64,000 bases of DNA from Actinoplanes sp. NBRC 103695 (GTDB lineage Bacteria > Actinomycetota > Actinomycetes > Mycobacteriales > Micromonosporaceae). A program made the position numbers and the translations under genes. The stretch is from contig NZ_BSTL01000010.1 of the NCBI RefSeq assembly GCF_030269485.1, forward strand, positions 297,974 to 361,973, in the 5' to 3' direction. Positions 40,304-49,662 of this stretch are shown piece after piece (within the stretch, counting starts at the first letter, position 1; every line of letters begins with the position of its first letter). The notes under the pieces were generated by a model. The model did no database searches and was not told the DNA's origin. It saw only the letters and a list, made by a program, of their open reading frames with translations.

Positions 40304-42861
40304 GCGGCTGTGTCGCGGGCTCGGGCCCTGAGGGCTCGGACGACGCCGTCGCGGCCCTCGGCGACCAGGCGGCGCAGCGACGGGTTGTGGCCGTTGCCGG
40401 CGAGCCAGGCGTCGGTCTGGGCCACGGTCTCGTCGCTGACCTGGTAGGCGGGGTACGCCAGCATGACGAACTCCTGGGCCGGCTCGCTGTCCGAACGCTT
40501 CCACACCGTGTCCACCACGTCGAAGAAGCGCTGGGCGTACGGCGCCGTCAACGTCACCTGGGTGGAGTGCTGGAAGCCCTGCAGCAGCGACCGGTGCAGC
40601 CAGTTCGGCAGTTCCTCGTCGCCGGTCAGCTTCGCCCACACCGACGCCTTGTTCTCCGCCGTCGGCAGCAGCGCCCGGGCGTACGCGGCCTCCCGCTCGC
40701 CGCTGGCCGTGCGGTCGCCGTCCAGCTCGTAGCCGATCTGCTCGTCGGTCGCCTCGCCGGCCGCGGCCAGCGTCTGCAGCAGCGACCAGCGCAGCTCGGT
40801 GTCCACGGTCAGGCCCTCGGGCACCCCGTCGCCGGACAGCCAGCCGCGCAGCGTGGCCAGGTCGCCGGCGCCGCGGCCGGACACGGTGTAGGCGCGCGCC
40901 CAGGCCAGCTGGAAGCCGCTTCCCGGCGCTGCCGCCGCCAGGGCCGCCGCCGCCGTCTCGGCCAGCCGGGCCCACCCGGTCGGCGCCCACTCCTGGTCGG
41001 CGTACATGGTCAGCGCCGTCTGCGCCTGGCGCAGGGTCGCCGTGGTCAGGTTGATGTCCTTCTCGGCGGGCAGGCCGCTGCACACCAGGGCCAGGTAGTC
41101 GCGGGTGGCCAGCTCGGCGTCGCGCACCATATCCCAGGCGGCGGCCCAGCACAGCGCCCGGGCCAGCGACGAGTCGAAACCGGCGATGTGCTCGACCACG
41201 GTGGCCATCGAACGCTCGTCGAGGCGCAGCTTGGCGTACGTGAGGTCGTCGTCGTTGAGCAGCAGCACGTCGGCCGCCGGCTGACCGACGAGCCGGTCGA
41301 TCTCGGTGCGCTCGCCGGCCACGTCCAGCTCGAGCAGCTCGCGGCGGACCAGCTGGTCGCCCTGCTTGTCGTAGAGGCCGACGCCGATCCGGTGGGTGCG
41401 CAGCGTGGGATAGGCGGCCGGGGCCTCCTGCTGCACCACCACGCTGGTGTACGTGCCGTCCGCGCCCACCTCGATCACCGGCCGCAGCGTGTTGACCTGG
41501 GCGGTCTCCAGCCACTGGGCGGCGAACTTGCGCAGCTCCCGGCCGGACGCCGTCTCCAGCTCGGTGAGCAGGTCGTCGAAGGTCGCGTTGGACCACATGT
41601 GCTTGCCGAAGTAGGCGCGCAGGCCGGCCAGGAAGGCGTCCTGACCGACGTACGCCACGAGCTGCTTGATGACGCTGGCGCCCTTGGCGTAGGTGATGCC
41701 GTCGAAGTTGACCTCGACCGCCTCGAGGTCGGGCATCTCGCAGTACACCGGGTGCGTCGAGGACAGCTGGTCCTGGCGGTAGCCCCAGTTCTTCCGGATC
41801 GACAGGAAGGTCGTCCAGGCGTCGGTGAAGCGGGTGGCGCTGGTGTTGCACCAGTGGCTGGCCCACTCGGCGAACGACTCGTTCAGCCACAGGTCGTTCC
41901 ACCAGCGCATGGTGACCAGGTCGCCGAACCACATGTGCGCCATCTCGTGCAGGATCGTGTTGGCGCGCTGCTCGTACTCGTAGTCGGTGACCTGCGACCG
42001 GAAGATGTAGTGCGCCTCGGCGTGCACGACGCAGCCGAAGTTCTCCATCGCGCCGGCGTTGAAGTCGGGCACCCACAGCTGGTCGTACTTGGGCAGCGGG
42101 TAGCGCACGCCGAACTGCTCGTGGAAGAAGTCGAAGCCCTGCTTGGTGACGGCGAAGATGTCGTCGGCGTCCAGGTACCGTGCCATCGACGCGCGCACGA
42201 ACGCGCCCAGCGAGATGCCGTCGTGCTCGTCGCGGACCTCGGTGTACGGCCCCGCGCACAGCGCCGTGATGTACGAGCTCATCCGCACCGACGGCGGGAA
42301 GTGCACGGTCTTGGCGCCGACGCCCGCCTTGGCCTCGCTCTCGACCGGCATGTTGGAGACGACTTTCCAGTGCGCCGGGACGGTCGCGTGCCAGGTGAAG
42401 TTGCTCTTCAGGTCGGGCTGGTCGAAGCAGGCGAAGACCCGCTGCGCGTCCGCGGTCTCGAACTGGCTGTAGAGGTAGATCTCCTTGTCGACCGGGTCCA
42501 TGCTGCGCTGCATGCCCTGACCGCTCGCCGAGTAGGCGAAGTCGGCCTCCACCACCAGCGTGTTCGCGGCGGCCAGCCCGGTCAGCGTCAGGCCCGTCTC
42601 GGCCGACCAGCCGGAGGTGTCCACCGGCGCGCCGTTCAGCGTGGCCGAGTGCAGGGTGGTCGCGGCGACCTCGATGAACGTCTCCGCGCCGGGCTCGACG
42701 CAGGTGAACGTGACCTGGGTGGTGGAGCGGAAGGTGACCTCTCCCGGGTTGCCCGAGCCGTCGGTCAGGTCGAGGGTGATGTCGTACCCGTCGATCGTGA
42801 GCAGGCGGGCCCGCTCGGCTGCCTCGACCTGGGTCAGGTTACGAACTCCGGCCACGATCAC
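40297..42861 (-). CDS. pepN: Aminopeptidase N
   Basis: 854 residues of M1 metallopeptidase. The exopeptidase motif GAMENFGCVV is followed by the zinc site LHEMAHMWFGDLVTMRWWNDLWLNESFAEW (HExxH-x18-E). An ERAP1-like C-terminal helical domain carries EPEFVML-like QEFVMLAYPAYQV. It removes N-terminal residues from peptides, including products of Clp proteolysis, in the cytoplasm. GTG 42861 (start MIVAGVRNLTQVEAAERARL) fits the family better than 42912. Divergent from the Rv2466c-like gene, as in mycobacteria. Confidence 0.95.
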   Translation of the reverse strand: MIVAGVRNLTQVEAAERARLLTIDGYDITLDLTDGSGNPGEVTFRSTTQVTFTCVEPGAETFIEVAATTLHSATLNGAPVDTSGWSAETGLTLTGLAAANTLVVEADFAYSASGQGMQRSMDPVDKEIYLYSQFETADAQRVFACFDQPDLKSNFTWHATVPAHWKVVSNMPVESEAKAGVGAKTVHFPPSVRMSSYITALCAGPYTEVRDEHDGISLGAFVRASMARYLDADDIFAVTKQGFDFFHEQFGVRYPLPKYDQLWVPDFNAGAMENFGCVVHAEAHYIFRSQVTDYEYEQRANTILHEMAHMWFGDLVTMRWWNDLWLNESFAEWASHWCNTSATRFTDAWTTFLSIRKNWGYRQDQLSSTHPVYCEMPDLEAVEVNFDGITYAKGASVIKQLVAYVGQDAFLAGLRAYFGKHMWSNATFDDLLTELETASGRELRKFAAQWLETAQVNTLRPVIEVGADGTYTSVVVQQEAPAAYPTLRTHRIGVGLYDKQGDQLVRRELLELDVAGERTEIDRLVGQPAADVLLLNDDDLTYAKLRLDERSMATVVEHIAGFDSSLARALCWAAAWDMVRDAELATRDYLALVCSGLPAEKDINLTTATLRQAQTALTMYADQEWAPTGWARLAETAAAALAAAAPGSGFQLAWARAYTVSGRGAGDLATLRGWLSGDGVPEGLTVDTELRWSLLQTLAAAGEATDEQIGYELDGDRTASGEREAAYARALLPTAENKASVWAKLTGDEELPNWLHRSLLQGFQHSTQVTLTAPYAQRFFDVVDTVWKRSDSEPAQEFVMLAYPAYQVSDETVAQTDAWLAGNGHNPSLRRLVAEGRDGVVRALRARARDTAAA

Positions 42862-42983
42862 TCCATTCCGCACGCAGGGGGGCCATGCGACCCCCGTCGA
42901 GAAGCTTTCCACGTCACCCTATGTCCTGGGGCCGTGGTGCACGTCACCCGGAACGGGCCAGCTTACGGAGAGAGGATCAGAGC

Positions 42984-43607
42984 ATGACGGAACGTGAAAC
43001 GGTCGACATGTGGTTCGACCCGGTGTGTCCCTGGGCCTGGATGACGTCGCGCTGGCTGCTCGAGGTGGAGCGGGTGCGCCCGCTGGACATCGAGTTCCAC
43101 GTGATGAGCCTGTCGGTGCTCAACGAGGGACGTGACCTGCCCGGCGACTACCGAGCGATGATGGACACCTCGTGGGGTCCGGTGCGGGTCTGCATCGCCG
43201 CGGCCGAGACCGCCGGGCCGGAGGTCCTGCGCGACCTCTACACCGCGCTCGGCACCCGCATCCACCTGCAGAAGTACGAGCGTGGCGAGAAGCTTTACGC
43301 CGAGGCGCTGGCCGACGCCGGCCTGGACCCGGCGCTGGCGGCCGAGGCCGGGAGTGACAAGTGGGACGCCAAGCTACGGGCGAGCCACGACGCGGGGATG
43401 AAGCCCGTCGGCATGGACGTCGGCACCCCGGTGATCCACGCGCCCGGCCCGGACGGCGAGCCGGTGGCGATCTTCGGCCCGGTGGTCACCCCGGCGCCCA
43501 AGGGCGAGGCGGCCGGCAAACTCTGGGACGGTGTCCGGCTGTGCATGAGCACACCCGGGTTCTTCGAGCTCAAGCGCACCCGCGACCTGGGCCCGATTTT
43601 CGATTGA
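42984..43607 (+). CDS. DsbA-family protein of the mycothiol-dependent nitroreductase (Rv2466c) type
   Basis: 207 residues. WFDPVCPWAWMTSRW at residues 10-24, FHVMSLSVLNEGRDLP and GTPVIHAPG with the cis-proline loop make it a close relative of Rv2466c, which uses mycothiol to reduce substrates. Rv2466c has CPWC; here the second cysteine is alanine (CPWA, Cys15/Ala18), so only a monothiol mechanism is possible. ATG 42984 follows GGAGAGAGGA. Gene order next to pepN is as in M. tuberculosis. Confidence 0.88.
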   Translation: MTERETVDMWFDPVCPWAWMTSRWLLEVERVRPLDIEFHVMSLSVLNEGRDLPGDYRAMMDTSWGPVRVCIAAAETAGPEVLRDLYTALGTRIHLQKYERGEKLYAEALADAGLDPALAAEAGSDKWDAKLRASHDAGMKPVGMDVGTPVIHAPGPDGEPVAIFGPVVTPAPKGEAAGKLWDGVRLCMSTPGFFELKRTRDLGPIFD

Positions 43608-43691
43608 GAGCACCTTCAGGGCCCCGAGGGTCGTTGGATGGGGTGCGTCACTAGTTGGAGTGATGGGCCTCGACAACCCGGAGGGTTTCCT

Positions 43692-43898
43692 GTGAGCGCG
43701 AGTGACAGCGTCGCCACCTCGACGATCGCCGTGCACCGGGGGATCTGGACCGACCCTGATCTGGCGGCGATGGTGGCGCCGCCGGTCACGGTCGTCAGCA
43801 TGCCCATCGGCCGCAAGGTCGACGACTGGCGGCGCGCGCAGTTGCAGCGGTCACGCGGGAACATGCCCGTCGGACGGCACCGCGGGCAGGCCCGGTAA
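43692..43898 (+). CDS. Small basic hypothetical protein
   Basis: 68 residues starting at GTG 43692 behind GGAGGG (43679-43684). The C-terminal half is Arg-rich (GRKVDDWRRAQLQRSRGNMP). No family known to me. It lies nine bases before the DUF1015 gene and is probably cotranscribed with it. Confidence 0.55.
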   Translation: MSASDSVATSTIAVHRGIWTDPDLAAMVAPPVTVVSMPIGRKVDDWRRAQLQRSRGNMPVGRHRGQAR

Positions 43899-43907
43899 CC
43901 TGCGCGC

Positions 43908-45104
43908 ATGACGGTCGCCCACCCGATCTCCCGGGCCTGGATCTCCGCCGCGATCACCGGCGCGCAGAACTACGACGAATTCGCTGATGACGCCGAGATC
44001 ACCGCGATCATCGCGGCGAACCCGGCCAGTTCCCTCGCCATCGAGATGCCGCATCTCGCTCCGGACTCCCGGGGCCGGTCCTTCACCGAGGCGCTGCCCG
44101 ACGCGGCCGCCCGGCTGGCCGCCCAGCAGGAGCACGGCGACTACACGCCGGCCGAGCAGGTCGCCGTGCTCTACCGGATCACCGCGCCGGGGGAGCCGCC
44201 CGCGGTCGGCCTCTGGGCGATGATCGACACCGACCAGATCTCCGCCAGCGCCGACGAGCCCGGCCTGGTCATCCGCAACGAGGACGTGTTCCTGGCCAAG
44301 GTGCGCGAGCGGGTCGCGCTGGCCGAGACGGTCGGTGCGCTGCTGTCCCCGGTGCTGCTGCTCCAGACCGGCCGCGGGGACGACCTGCACGCGGCGCTGC
44401 TGGCGGCCGCCGACGCGGCGGGGGAGCCGGCCGCGGAAGACACCGACCAGTCCGGGCGTACCCATCAGATCTGGCCCTTGCCCGCGGGCCCCGAGCAGGA
44501 TGAGCTGCTGGCTCTGGCCGGTGGGGGCGAGCTGGTCGTCGCCGACGGCAACCACCGCAGCCTGGCCGCGCAGAGTGGCGGGCTGCCCCGTTTCCTGGCG
44601 GTGGTCACCACGCCTGCCTCGGTCGCGATCCAGCCCTACAACCGGCTGATCAGCGAGCTGCCGGTGCCGCCGGGCGAGCTGGTCGAGCGGCTCACCGCGG
44701 CCGGCGCGACGGTCACCGATCTGCCGCGGCCCGCGCGGATCCCGGGCAAGGGCACGATCGAGCTGTACGTGGACGGCCGCACCTACGCCGTCGACCTGCC
44801 CGCCGACCCCAACCTGCCGGACGTGGAGAACCTGGACCACGCGCGCGTCGAGCGGGTGCTGCTGGGCCGGGTGCTCGGTCTCGACCCCGGCGACAAGCGG
44901 GTCAGCTACGTGGGCGGCGACTACCCGGCCGAGTGGCTGCGCGACGAGGTCGACGCGGCCCGCTCCGAGCTGGCCGTGCTGATCGCCCCGGTCACCGTGG
45001 ACGACTTCGTCACGGTCAACCTCCAGCGGCAGAAACTGCCCCGCAAGAGCACCTGGTTCACGCCCAAGGCGCGCGGCGGACTCGTGCTGGCCCAGCTCGG
45101 CTGA
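43908..45104 (+). CDS. DUF1015 family protein
   Basis: 398 residues. DUF1015 hallmarks include SSLAIEMPHL, VLYRI, IRNEDVFLAKVRERV, and VVADGNHRSLAAQSGG, which places the conserved ADGHHR-like motif (here ADGNHR) near residue 212. The family is widespread and of unknown activity; the fold is often linked to HpmH-like or HTH-associated proteins. No signal peptide. The stop overlaps the esterase start as TGATG. Confidence 0.85.
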   Translation: MTVAHPISRAWISAAITGAQNYDEFADDAEITAIIAANPASSLAIEMPHLAPDSRGRSFTEALPDAAARLAAQQEHGDYTPAEQVAVLYRITAPGEPPAVGLWAMIDTDQISASADEPGLVIRNEDVFLAKVRERVALAETVGALLSPVLLLQTGRGDDLHAALLAAADAAGEPAAEDTDQSGRTHQIWPLPAGPEQDELLALAGGGELVVADGNHRSLAAQSGGLPRFLAVVTTPASVAIQPYNRLISELPVPPGELVERLTAAGATVTDLPRPARIPGKGTIELYVDGRTYAVDLPADPNLPDVENLDHARVERVLLGRVLGLDPGDKRVSYVGGDYPAEWLRDEVDAARSELAVLIAPVTVDDFVTVNLQRQKLPRKSTWFTPKARGGLVLAQLG

Positions 45105-46021
45105 TGCTGCACCCGCAGGTCACGGCGGCGGTCGCGCTCCGGCAGCGGCCGCCCGCCGAGGTGCTGGCGAGCGATCCGGCGGCCCAGCTCCAGTTCGTCC
45201 GGGACGCGATGGAGGCCGCCAACGAGGCCGAGTGCGGTCCGGCGTTCCCGCTGCCGGTGGTCGCCGACCTGGACGCCGACGGGGTGCCCTGCCGGCTCTA
45301 CGCGACCGGGTTCGGGCTTCCGGTCGTCGTGTACGTGCACGGTGGCGGCTGGACCTACGGGAGCATCGAGACCTTCGACCGGCTGTGCCGGCGGATCGCC
45401 CACCGGTCCGGGTGCGCGGTGGTGTCGGTGGGCTACCGCCTGGCCCCGGAGCATCCGTTCCCGGCCGCACTGGAGGACGTCGAGGTCGTTCTCGCGTACA
45501 TCAGGAAAGAGGGTCTTGATCTTGGTCTTGACCCGGCCCGGATCGCGATCGCGGGGGACAGCGCGGGCGGCCAGATCGCCACGGTCGTCGCGCGCCGCCA
45601 GCGTGACGCGGCCACCCCGCTCGACCACCAGGTGCTGATCTACCCGGCACTGGACCCGCTCTGCGCCTCGGAGTCGTACGCCGAGCTCGGCTCCTACGGC
45701 CTCGACCGCGCCTCCATGCAGCTCGCCTGGTCGGCCTACGTGCAGGACCAGGCGCTGCGCTTCACCCCGGACGTGGCGCCGCTGGCCACGCCCGACCTGG
45801 CCGGCATGCCGCCGACGCTGATCATCACCGCCGAGTACGACGTGCTCCGCGACGAGGCCGCCGACTACGCCGACGCGCTGGCCGTCGCGGGTGTCCCGGT
45901 GGTGCACACCCGGTACGCCCAGATGAACCACGGCTTCGCCCGCAAGCTGGCGGTCATCGACGCCGCGCGGGCCGCCGCCGACCAGATAGCCGCTGTGCTG
46001 CGCAGCGCCCTGACGTTCTGA
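45104..46021 (+). CDS. Alpha/beta hydrolase, HSL-type esterase
   Basis: 305 residues with the hormone-sensitive-lipase signature: VVVYVHGGGWTYGS (oxyanion HGGGW) near residue 68, GDSAGGQIATV near residue 151, LIITAEYDVLRDEA with the acid residue, and NHGFAR with the histidine near residue 276. It hydrolyses short-chain esters, probably in the cytoplasm. It is cotranslated with the DUF1015 gene and followed after 13 bases by rpiB. Confidence 0.92.
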   Translation: MLHPQVTAAVALRQRPPAEVLASDPAAQLQFVRDAMEAANEAECGPAFPLPVVADLDADGVPCRLYATGFGLPVVVYVHGGGWTYGSIETFDRLCRRIAHRSGCAVVSVGYRLAPEHPFPAALEDVEVVLAYIRKEGLDLGLDPARIAIAGDSAGGQIATVVARRQRDAATPLDHQVLIYPALDPLCASESYAELGSYGLDRASMQLAWSAYVQDQALRFTPDVAPLATPDLAGMPPTLIITAEYDVLRDEAADYADALAVAGVPVVHTRYAQMNHGFARKLAVIDAARAAADQIAAVLRSALTF

Positions 46022-46034
46022 AAGGATCGCTCCC

Positions 46035-46508
46035 ATGCGCGTCTACCTCGGTTCCGACCACGCCGGCTTCGAGCTGAAGAACCACCTCGTGGAGCACCTG
46101 ACCAAGCAGGGGCACGACGTGGTCGACGTGGGACCGCACGCCTACGACCCGGAGGACGACTACCCGGCGTTCTGCCTGACCACCGGGGCCAAGGTGGTGG
46201 CCGACCCGGGCAGCCTGGGCTTCGTCATCGGCGGCTCCGGCAACGGCGAGCAGATCGCCGCGAACAAGATCGCCGGGGTGCGCTCCGCGTTGGTCTGGAA
46301 GGTGGAGATCGCCGAGCTCGCCCGGCAGCACAACGACTCGAACGTGTGCGCGATCGGCGCCCGCCAGCACACCCCCGAGGAGGCGAGCGCGTTCGCGGAC
46401 GCGTTCCTGGCCACGCCGTTCTCCGGCAACGAGCGCCACCAGCGCCGGATCGAGCAGCTCACCGAGTACGAGCGCACCCGGACGCTGCCCGCTCTCCCCG
46501 CGTCTTAA
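46035..46508 (+). CDS. rpiB: Ribose-5-phosphate isomerase B
   Basis: 157 residues of RpiB/LacAB type: MRVYLGSDHAGFELKNHL and the anion-hole loop GSGNGEQIAANKI near residue 74. The E. coli catalytic cysteine position is Glu (NGEQ), as in the mycobacterial enzyme. It interconverts ribulose-5-P and ribose-5-P. The usual lipP/nei2 neighbours of the M. tuberculosis locus are not beside it here. Its last four bases overlap the convergent small gene. Confidence 0.95.
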   Translation: MRVYLGSDHAGFELKNHLVEHLTKQGHDVVDVGPHAYDPEDDYPAFCLTTGAKVVADPGSLGFVIGGSGNGEQIAANKIAGVRSALVWKVEIAELARQHNDSNVCAIGARQHTPEEASAFADAFLATPFSGNERHQRRIEQLTEYERTRTLPALPAS

Positions 46509-46783
46509 CGATTGCGGGGCAGTTCCTCGCGCGGCGTCCAGTTGCGCCGCACGACCGGCAGCCTCTCGGCCTCGGCCAGGTCCTCCTCGGTGGGCCGGGC
46601 GGCGTCCCGTGCCCGCATCGCCGCACCCACGCTGACCTGTGAAGACCCGGAACCGACGAGGCCGCGCAGGCCGCGCTCGGCGGCCTCCTCATGGCGGGGC
46701 TTCGGCTGCGGTTCCTCCACGGGCGGCGGGGGAGTCGTGCTCGAGGTCCGCACTCGTCGTCGGCGCCGCTCCGGTTCGACCAT
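46505..46783 (-). CDS. Conserved hypothetical protein, Arg-rich N-terminus
   Basis: 92 residues: a basic head (EPERRRRRVRTSS), a Pro-rich linker and a conserved C-terminal part (AMRARDAARPTEEDLAEAERLPVVRRNWTPREELPR). I recall such proteins as common in Micromonosporaceae beside rpiB. It has no membrane segment or enzyme motif. It lies nine bases downstream of the Eis-like gene on the same strand. Confidence 0.65.
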   Translation of the reverse strand: MVEPERRRRRVRTSSTTPPPPVEEPQPKPRHEEAAERGLRGLVGSGSSQVSVGAAMRARDAARPTEEDLAEAERLPVVRRNWTPREELPRNR

Positions 46784-46792
46784 GCCCCGAGC

Positions 46793-48028
46793 CTAGAAGA
46801 TCTGCAGCGGTGCGGGCATCCGGTGCCACCCGAAGGCCAGTGACGCCCGGTTCAGCGCGCCCGGGGTGAGCTCCCGCACCCGTCCGGCCGCCGCCAGCGA
46901 GGCGAGCGACGTCCCACCCAGGTACGCCGCACCCAGCTCCACCGACGTGCAGGCCAGATCGGCCGGGTCGCCGCTCGGCACGCAGGCCGCGCCGTCCGGG
47001 CCGCCGGTGAGCCGCCACCGGCCGGTGTTCGCCTCGAAGTGCCCGTCGGTCACGTCCAGCACCACGTCGACCTCGGCGGCGTAGCGGCGGGCCGCCAGCG
47101 CACCCGGCAGGTCAACGATCCGGATCCAGAGGCCGTCCTGCAGCTTCGTGCCGAGCTGCCGCGGCTCGGTCACCAGATGGGTCAGCGGGTCGTCGACCGG
47201 CAGGTAGGTGGCGTGCAGCGTGCGAGCCAGGTCGATGCCGAACAGGAAGCGCCACAGGCTCGCGTACGTTTCCGGATCGGCGGCGACCACCTCGTGCACC
47301 TGCACCCGGCCGGTCGGGCCGGTGTCGTCCCAGCCGCCCTTGGTGCGCCAGGTCGCGTAGCCGGTCGGTCCGTCCGGGCCGTCGTGCACCACCCCGTGCA
47401 GCTCGGTCGCGCCACGCCGCAGCGTGGCGTTGTCGGCCAGCACGAACCGCCACCACCGGTCGTCCCGCGAGGACCAGCCGACCCGCTCCGCGCGCAGCTG
47501 CTCGTAGAGCTTGGTGAGCTCGCCGACCGCCTGTCCCGGGTCGACCAGCCGGAGCTCGCTCTTGTCCCTCGGCGAGCCGGGCAAGGCCAGCTCGCGGGTC
47601 TTCGCGCTCAGGGTGAGGCGCTGGGCGGCCAGGCCGTAGCCGTACCTCGGGTAGATCCGGCCCTCGCTCGCCCAGAGCACCGCGATCGGCTCGCGACCGC
47701 CGGCCGCGATGTCGTCCAGCTGCCGCCGGATCATCCGGCTCAGGATGCCGCGCCGGCGATGGGTGGGCGCGACACTCACGAGGGTGACATGCGCGGCGGG
47801 GAGGATCGCTCCAGGCACGGTCAATTCCCTGGTGTACGCGGCCGCGTGCCCGACGACGGCCGATCCGTTCGTGGCGACCAGGCCGCGCTCCGGCTCGTAC
47901 ACCGAGCCCTCGACCTGCCGCATCTCGTCCTCGGCGACGTCGTGGAAGGCCATGCTGAGCAGCCGGTGGATCGCGTCCCAGTCGTCCGCCGCCGCGACGC
48001 GGATCGATACGTCATCTCCCATGGTCAT
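46793..48028 (-). CDS. Eis-type GNAT N-acetyltransferase
   Basis: 411 residues with the Eis layout of two GNAT domains plus a sterol-carrier-like C-terminal domain. The acetyl-CoA site is AAHVTLVSVAPTHRRRGILSRMIRRQLDD near residue 90, and the free C-terminal carboxylate in LQIF completes the Eis active site. Relatives acetylate aminoglycosides or protein lysines. ATG 48028 (then ATG 48022) is chosen; the long extension to 48253 does not look like Eis. Confidence 0.9.
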   Translation of the reverse strand: MTMGDDVSIRVAAADDWDAIHRLLSMAFHDVAEDEMRQVEGSVYEPERGLVATNGSAVVGHAAAYTRELTVPGAILPAAHVTLVSVAPTHRRRGILSRMIRRQLDDIAAGGREPIAVLWASEGRIYPRYGYGLAAQRLTLSAKTRELALPGSPRDKSELRLVDPGQAVGELTKLYEQLRAERVGWSSRDDRWWRFVLADNATLRRGATELHGVVHDGPDGPTGYATWRTKGGWDDTGPTGRVQVHEVVAADPETYASLWRFLFGIDLARTLHATYLPVDDPLTHLVTEPRQLGTKLQDGLWIRIVDLPGALAARRYAAEVDVVLDVTDGHFEANTGRWRLTGGPDGAACVPSGDPADLACTSVELGAAYLGGTSLASLAAAGRVRELTPGALNRASLAFGWHRMPAPLQIF

Positions 48029-48141
48029 GCCGTTCTGTGTAACGGACCGGGCACGCCGAGGCCAACGGTTTGCCGCGTCGCTACTCTCGAAGACGCACAA
48101 CGTCCGTTGCGTCGTGCCCGATATCGTCCGGGAGGAGCACA

Positions 48142-48717
48142 ATGCCGGAGCAACCGCAGTGGTCGGAGCGGACGCTCGACATGCCGCCGCAGGACCCGTG
48201 GGGCGAGCAGCCCACCGCTCAGGCGGTCCCACCCGACGGCCTGCCGGTGCCACCCGACCCGAGCCCGTTCAGCCGGGGCCGAGCCTCGGTCAACCCGCAC
48301 CCCCGGACCGCGCAGTTCGCCGCCGACCACGAGCCCACCGGCACCGGCTGGCCGGGCGCCGGGGCGCCGCAGCCGCGCGGGTTCTCCTGGCGGGAGCTGC
48401 GCCGGGGCGGCGAGTGGACCAGTGCGGGCCTGCTGTTCGCCTTCGTCTGCTGGGGCATCTGGGCGATCTCCACCGACGGCGGGTTCACCGGCCCGGTGAT
48501 CATCTTCGTGTGCAGCCTGCTGGTGGCCGGTGGCCTCTTCGCGCTCTGCCGGATGGTCGGCCGGCTGGTGCTGGAGAAGCAGTTCCACCGGGTCCGCCGG
48601 GGCGCCCGCGGCTCGCACATCGTCACCGCGATCTTCCTGATCGGCGTCGGCGTCGCGCACCTGCGCCAGACCGACTGGGTGATGGACGCGTATCGATGGA
48701 TTTTAGGATTGTTCTAA
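48142..48717 (+). CDS. Membrane protein with Pro-rich cytoplasmic head
   Basis: 191 residues behind GGGAGGAG. Residues 1-85 are Pro-rich and disordered (PQDPWGEQPTAQAVPPDGLP). Residues 90-190 hold three membrane helices (SAGLLFAFVCWGIWAI; GPVIIFVCSLLVAGGLFAL; IVTAIFLIGVGVAHL). No family known to me. The DPWGEQ head motif is shared with the repeat protein at 15742-16521, as in several envelope proteins. Confidence 0.75.
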   Translation: MPEQPQWSERTLDMPPQDPWGEQPTAQAVPPDGLPVPPDPSPFSRGRASVNPHPRTAQFAADHEPTGTGWPGAGAPQPRGFSWRELRRGGEWTSAGLLFAFVCWGIWAISTDGGFTGPVIIFVCSLLVAGGLFALCRMVGRLVLEKQFHRVRRGARGSHIVTAIFLIGVGVAHLRQTDWVMDAYRWILGLF

Positions 48718-48825
48718 CCTTCGGCGACCGCTTCCGCGGCACCGTCGCGGCACCGGTCGGCCGGGTCCTCCAGGGCCGGTTCACCCCGTTCACCGTGGAC
48801 CCGGCCACCTTCGGCCCGCCGTCTG

Positions 48826-49332
48826 CTACCCGTTGAAGCCGCTGCCCGTCTCGACCAGCGACTTGAGGTCGCTGAGGATCCAGGCCCAGCCACCGCCGGC
48901 GCCCTCCTCGTCGGAGCCGGCCACCATCGCGGCCGACTTCGGCGACTCCGGCAGCTCGTGCGTCACCGTCAGCTTGCAGGTGCCCGGCTGGGTCTTCGAC
49001 TCCTCGATCGAGTACGTCAGGATCGAGTACGGCTCGGCCGCGGTCCCCGGGTCCATCCGCAGCTTCCAGGTCTGCCGCAGCAGCCGCGGCGGGTCGGCCT
49101 CGATGACCTCGCCGTCCGCGATGACATCGGGCATCGCGAAGTCGTGCTGGGCGGCGAACGCCCGCATGCCGTCGTTGGCGAACTGCTCGAACCGCCCGCC
49201 CTGACTCAGCTCGTACCTCGCGGCGGCTGCGTACCCGTACCTGCCGTTGAACTCCGGGTCGACGATCGCCGCCCAGATCCGCTCCGGCGCGGCCTTGATC
49301 CAGATCCGGTGCACCTGCGTCGTGGTGGTCAT
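48826..49332 (-). CDS. SRPBCC (AHSA1-like) domain protein
   Basis: 168 residues of START/Bet v1-like fold: HRIWIKAAPERIWAAIVDPEFNGRYGYAA at the N-terminus and an amphipathic C-terminal helix (WAWILSDLKSLVETG). Such proteins bind small hydrophobic molecules. Coupled to the upstream arsR-type gene by an ATGA overlap, a standard ArsR-SRPBCC pair that is usually autoregulated as one transcript. Confidence 0.9.
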   Translation of the reverse strand: MTTTTQVHRIWIKAAPERIWAAIVDPEFNGRYGYAAAARYELSQGGRFEQFANDGMRAFAAQHDFAMPDVIADGEVIEADPPRLLRQTWKLRMDPGTAAEPYSILTYSIEESKTQPGTCKLTVTHELPESPKSAAMVAGSDEEGAGGGWAWILSDLKSLVETGSGFNG

Positions 49333-49649
49333 TCTTCGTCCTCCAGCGCGTTCTTGAGATCGACCAGTGCCGTGACCTGGCGTTCGGTGAACTTGTCGAT
49401 CCACCGGTCATGGATCAGCCGGATCGGCACGGGATTGAGGAAGTGCAACTTCTCCCGGCCCGAGCGGCGGACGACGACCAGTCCCGCGTCCTCCAGCACC
49501 CGCAGGTGCTTGGCGGCGCCGAAGCGCGTCATCGCCAGCTCGGACTCGAGCTCCGTCAGCGTGCGGCCGTCGCGCTGGAAGAGCAGATCGAGCAGAAATC
49601 GACGGCTCGGATCGGCGAGCGCCTTGAACACCCGGTCGTCATCCGTCAT
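49329..49649 (-). CDS. ArsR-family winged-helix repressor
   Basis: 106 residues with a winged helix: FKALADPSRRFLLDLLFQRDGRTLTELESELAMTRFGAAKHLRVLEDAGLVV. No metal-binding CxC/CxxD motif is present, so it is probably of the non-metal type that goes with AHSA1 proteins. A perfect 16-bp palindrome 14 bases upstream of its start is the likely autoregulatory operator. Confidence 0.92.
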   Translation of the reverse strand: MTDDDRVFKALADPSRRFLLDLLFQRDGRTLTELESELAMTRFGAAKHLRVLEDAGLVVVRRSGREKLHFLNPVPIRLIHDRWIDKFTERQVTALVDLKNALEDEE

Positions 49650-49662
49650 GACGCCAAGTTAG

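Noticed and set aside
40276..42987. Forward frame of about 900 codons opposite pepN
   Set aside because: Same antisense effect; pepN on the other strand has all M1 motifs. The similar long reverse frame opposite ettA (27142-29766) was rejected for the same reason.
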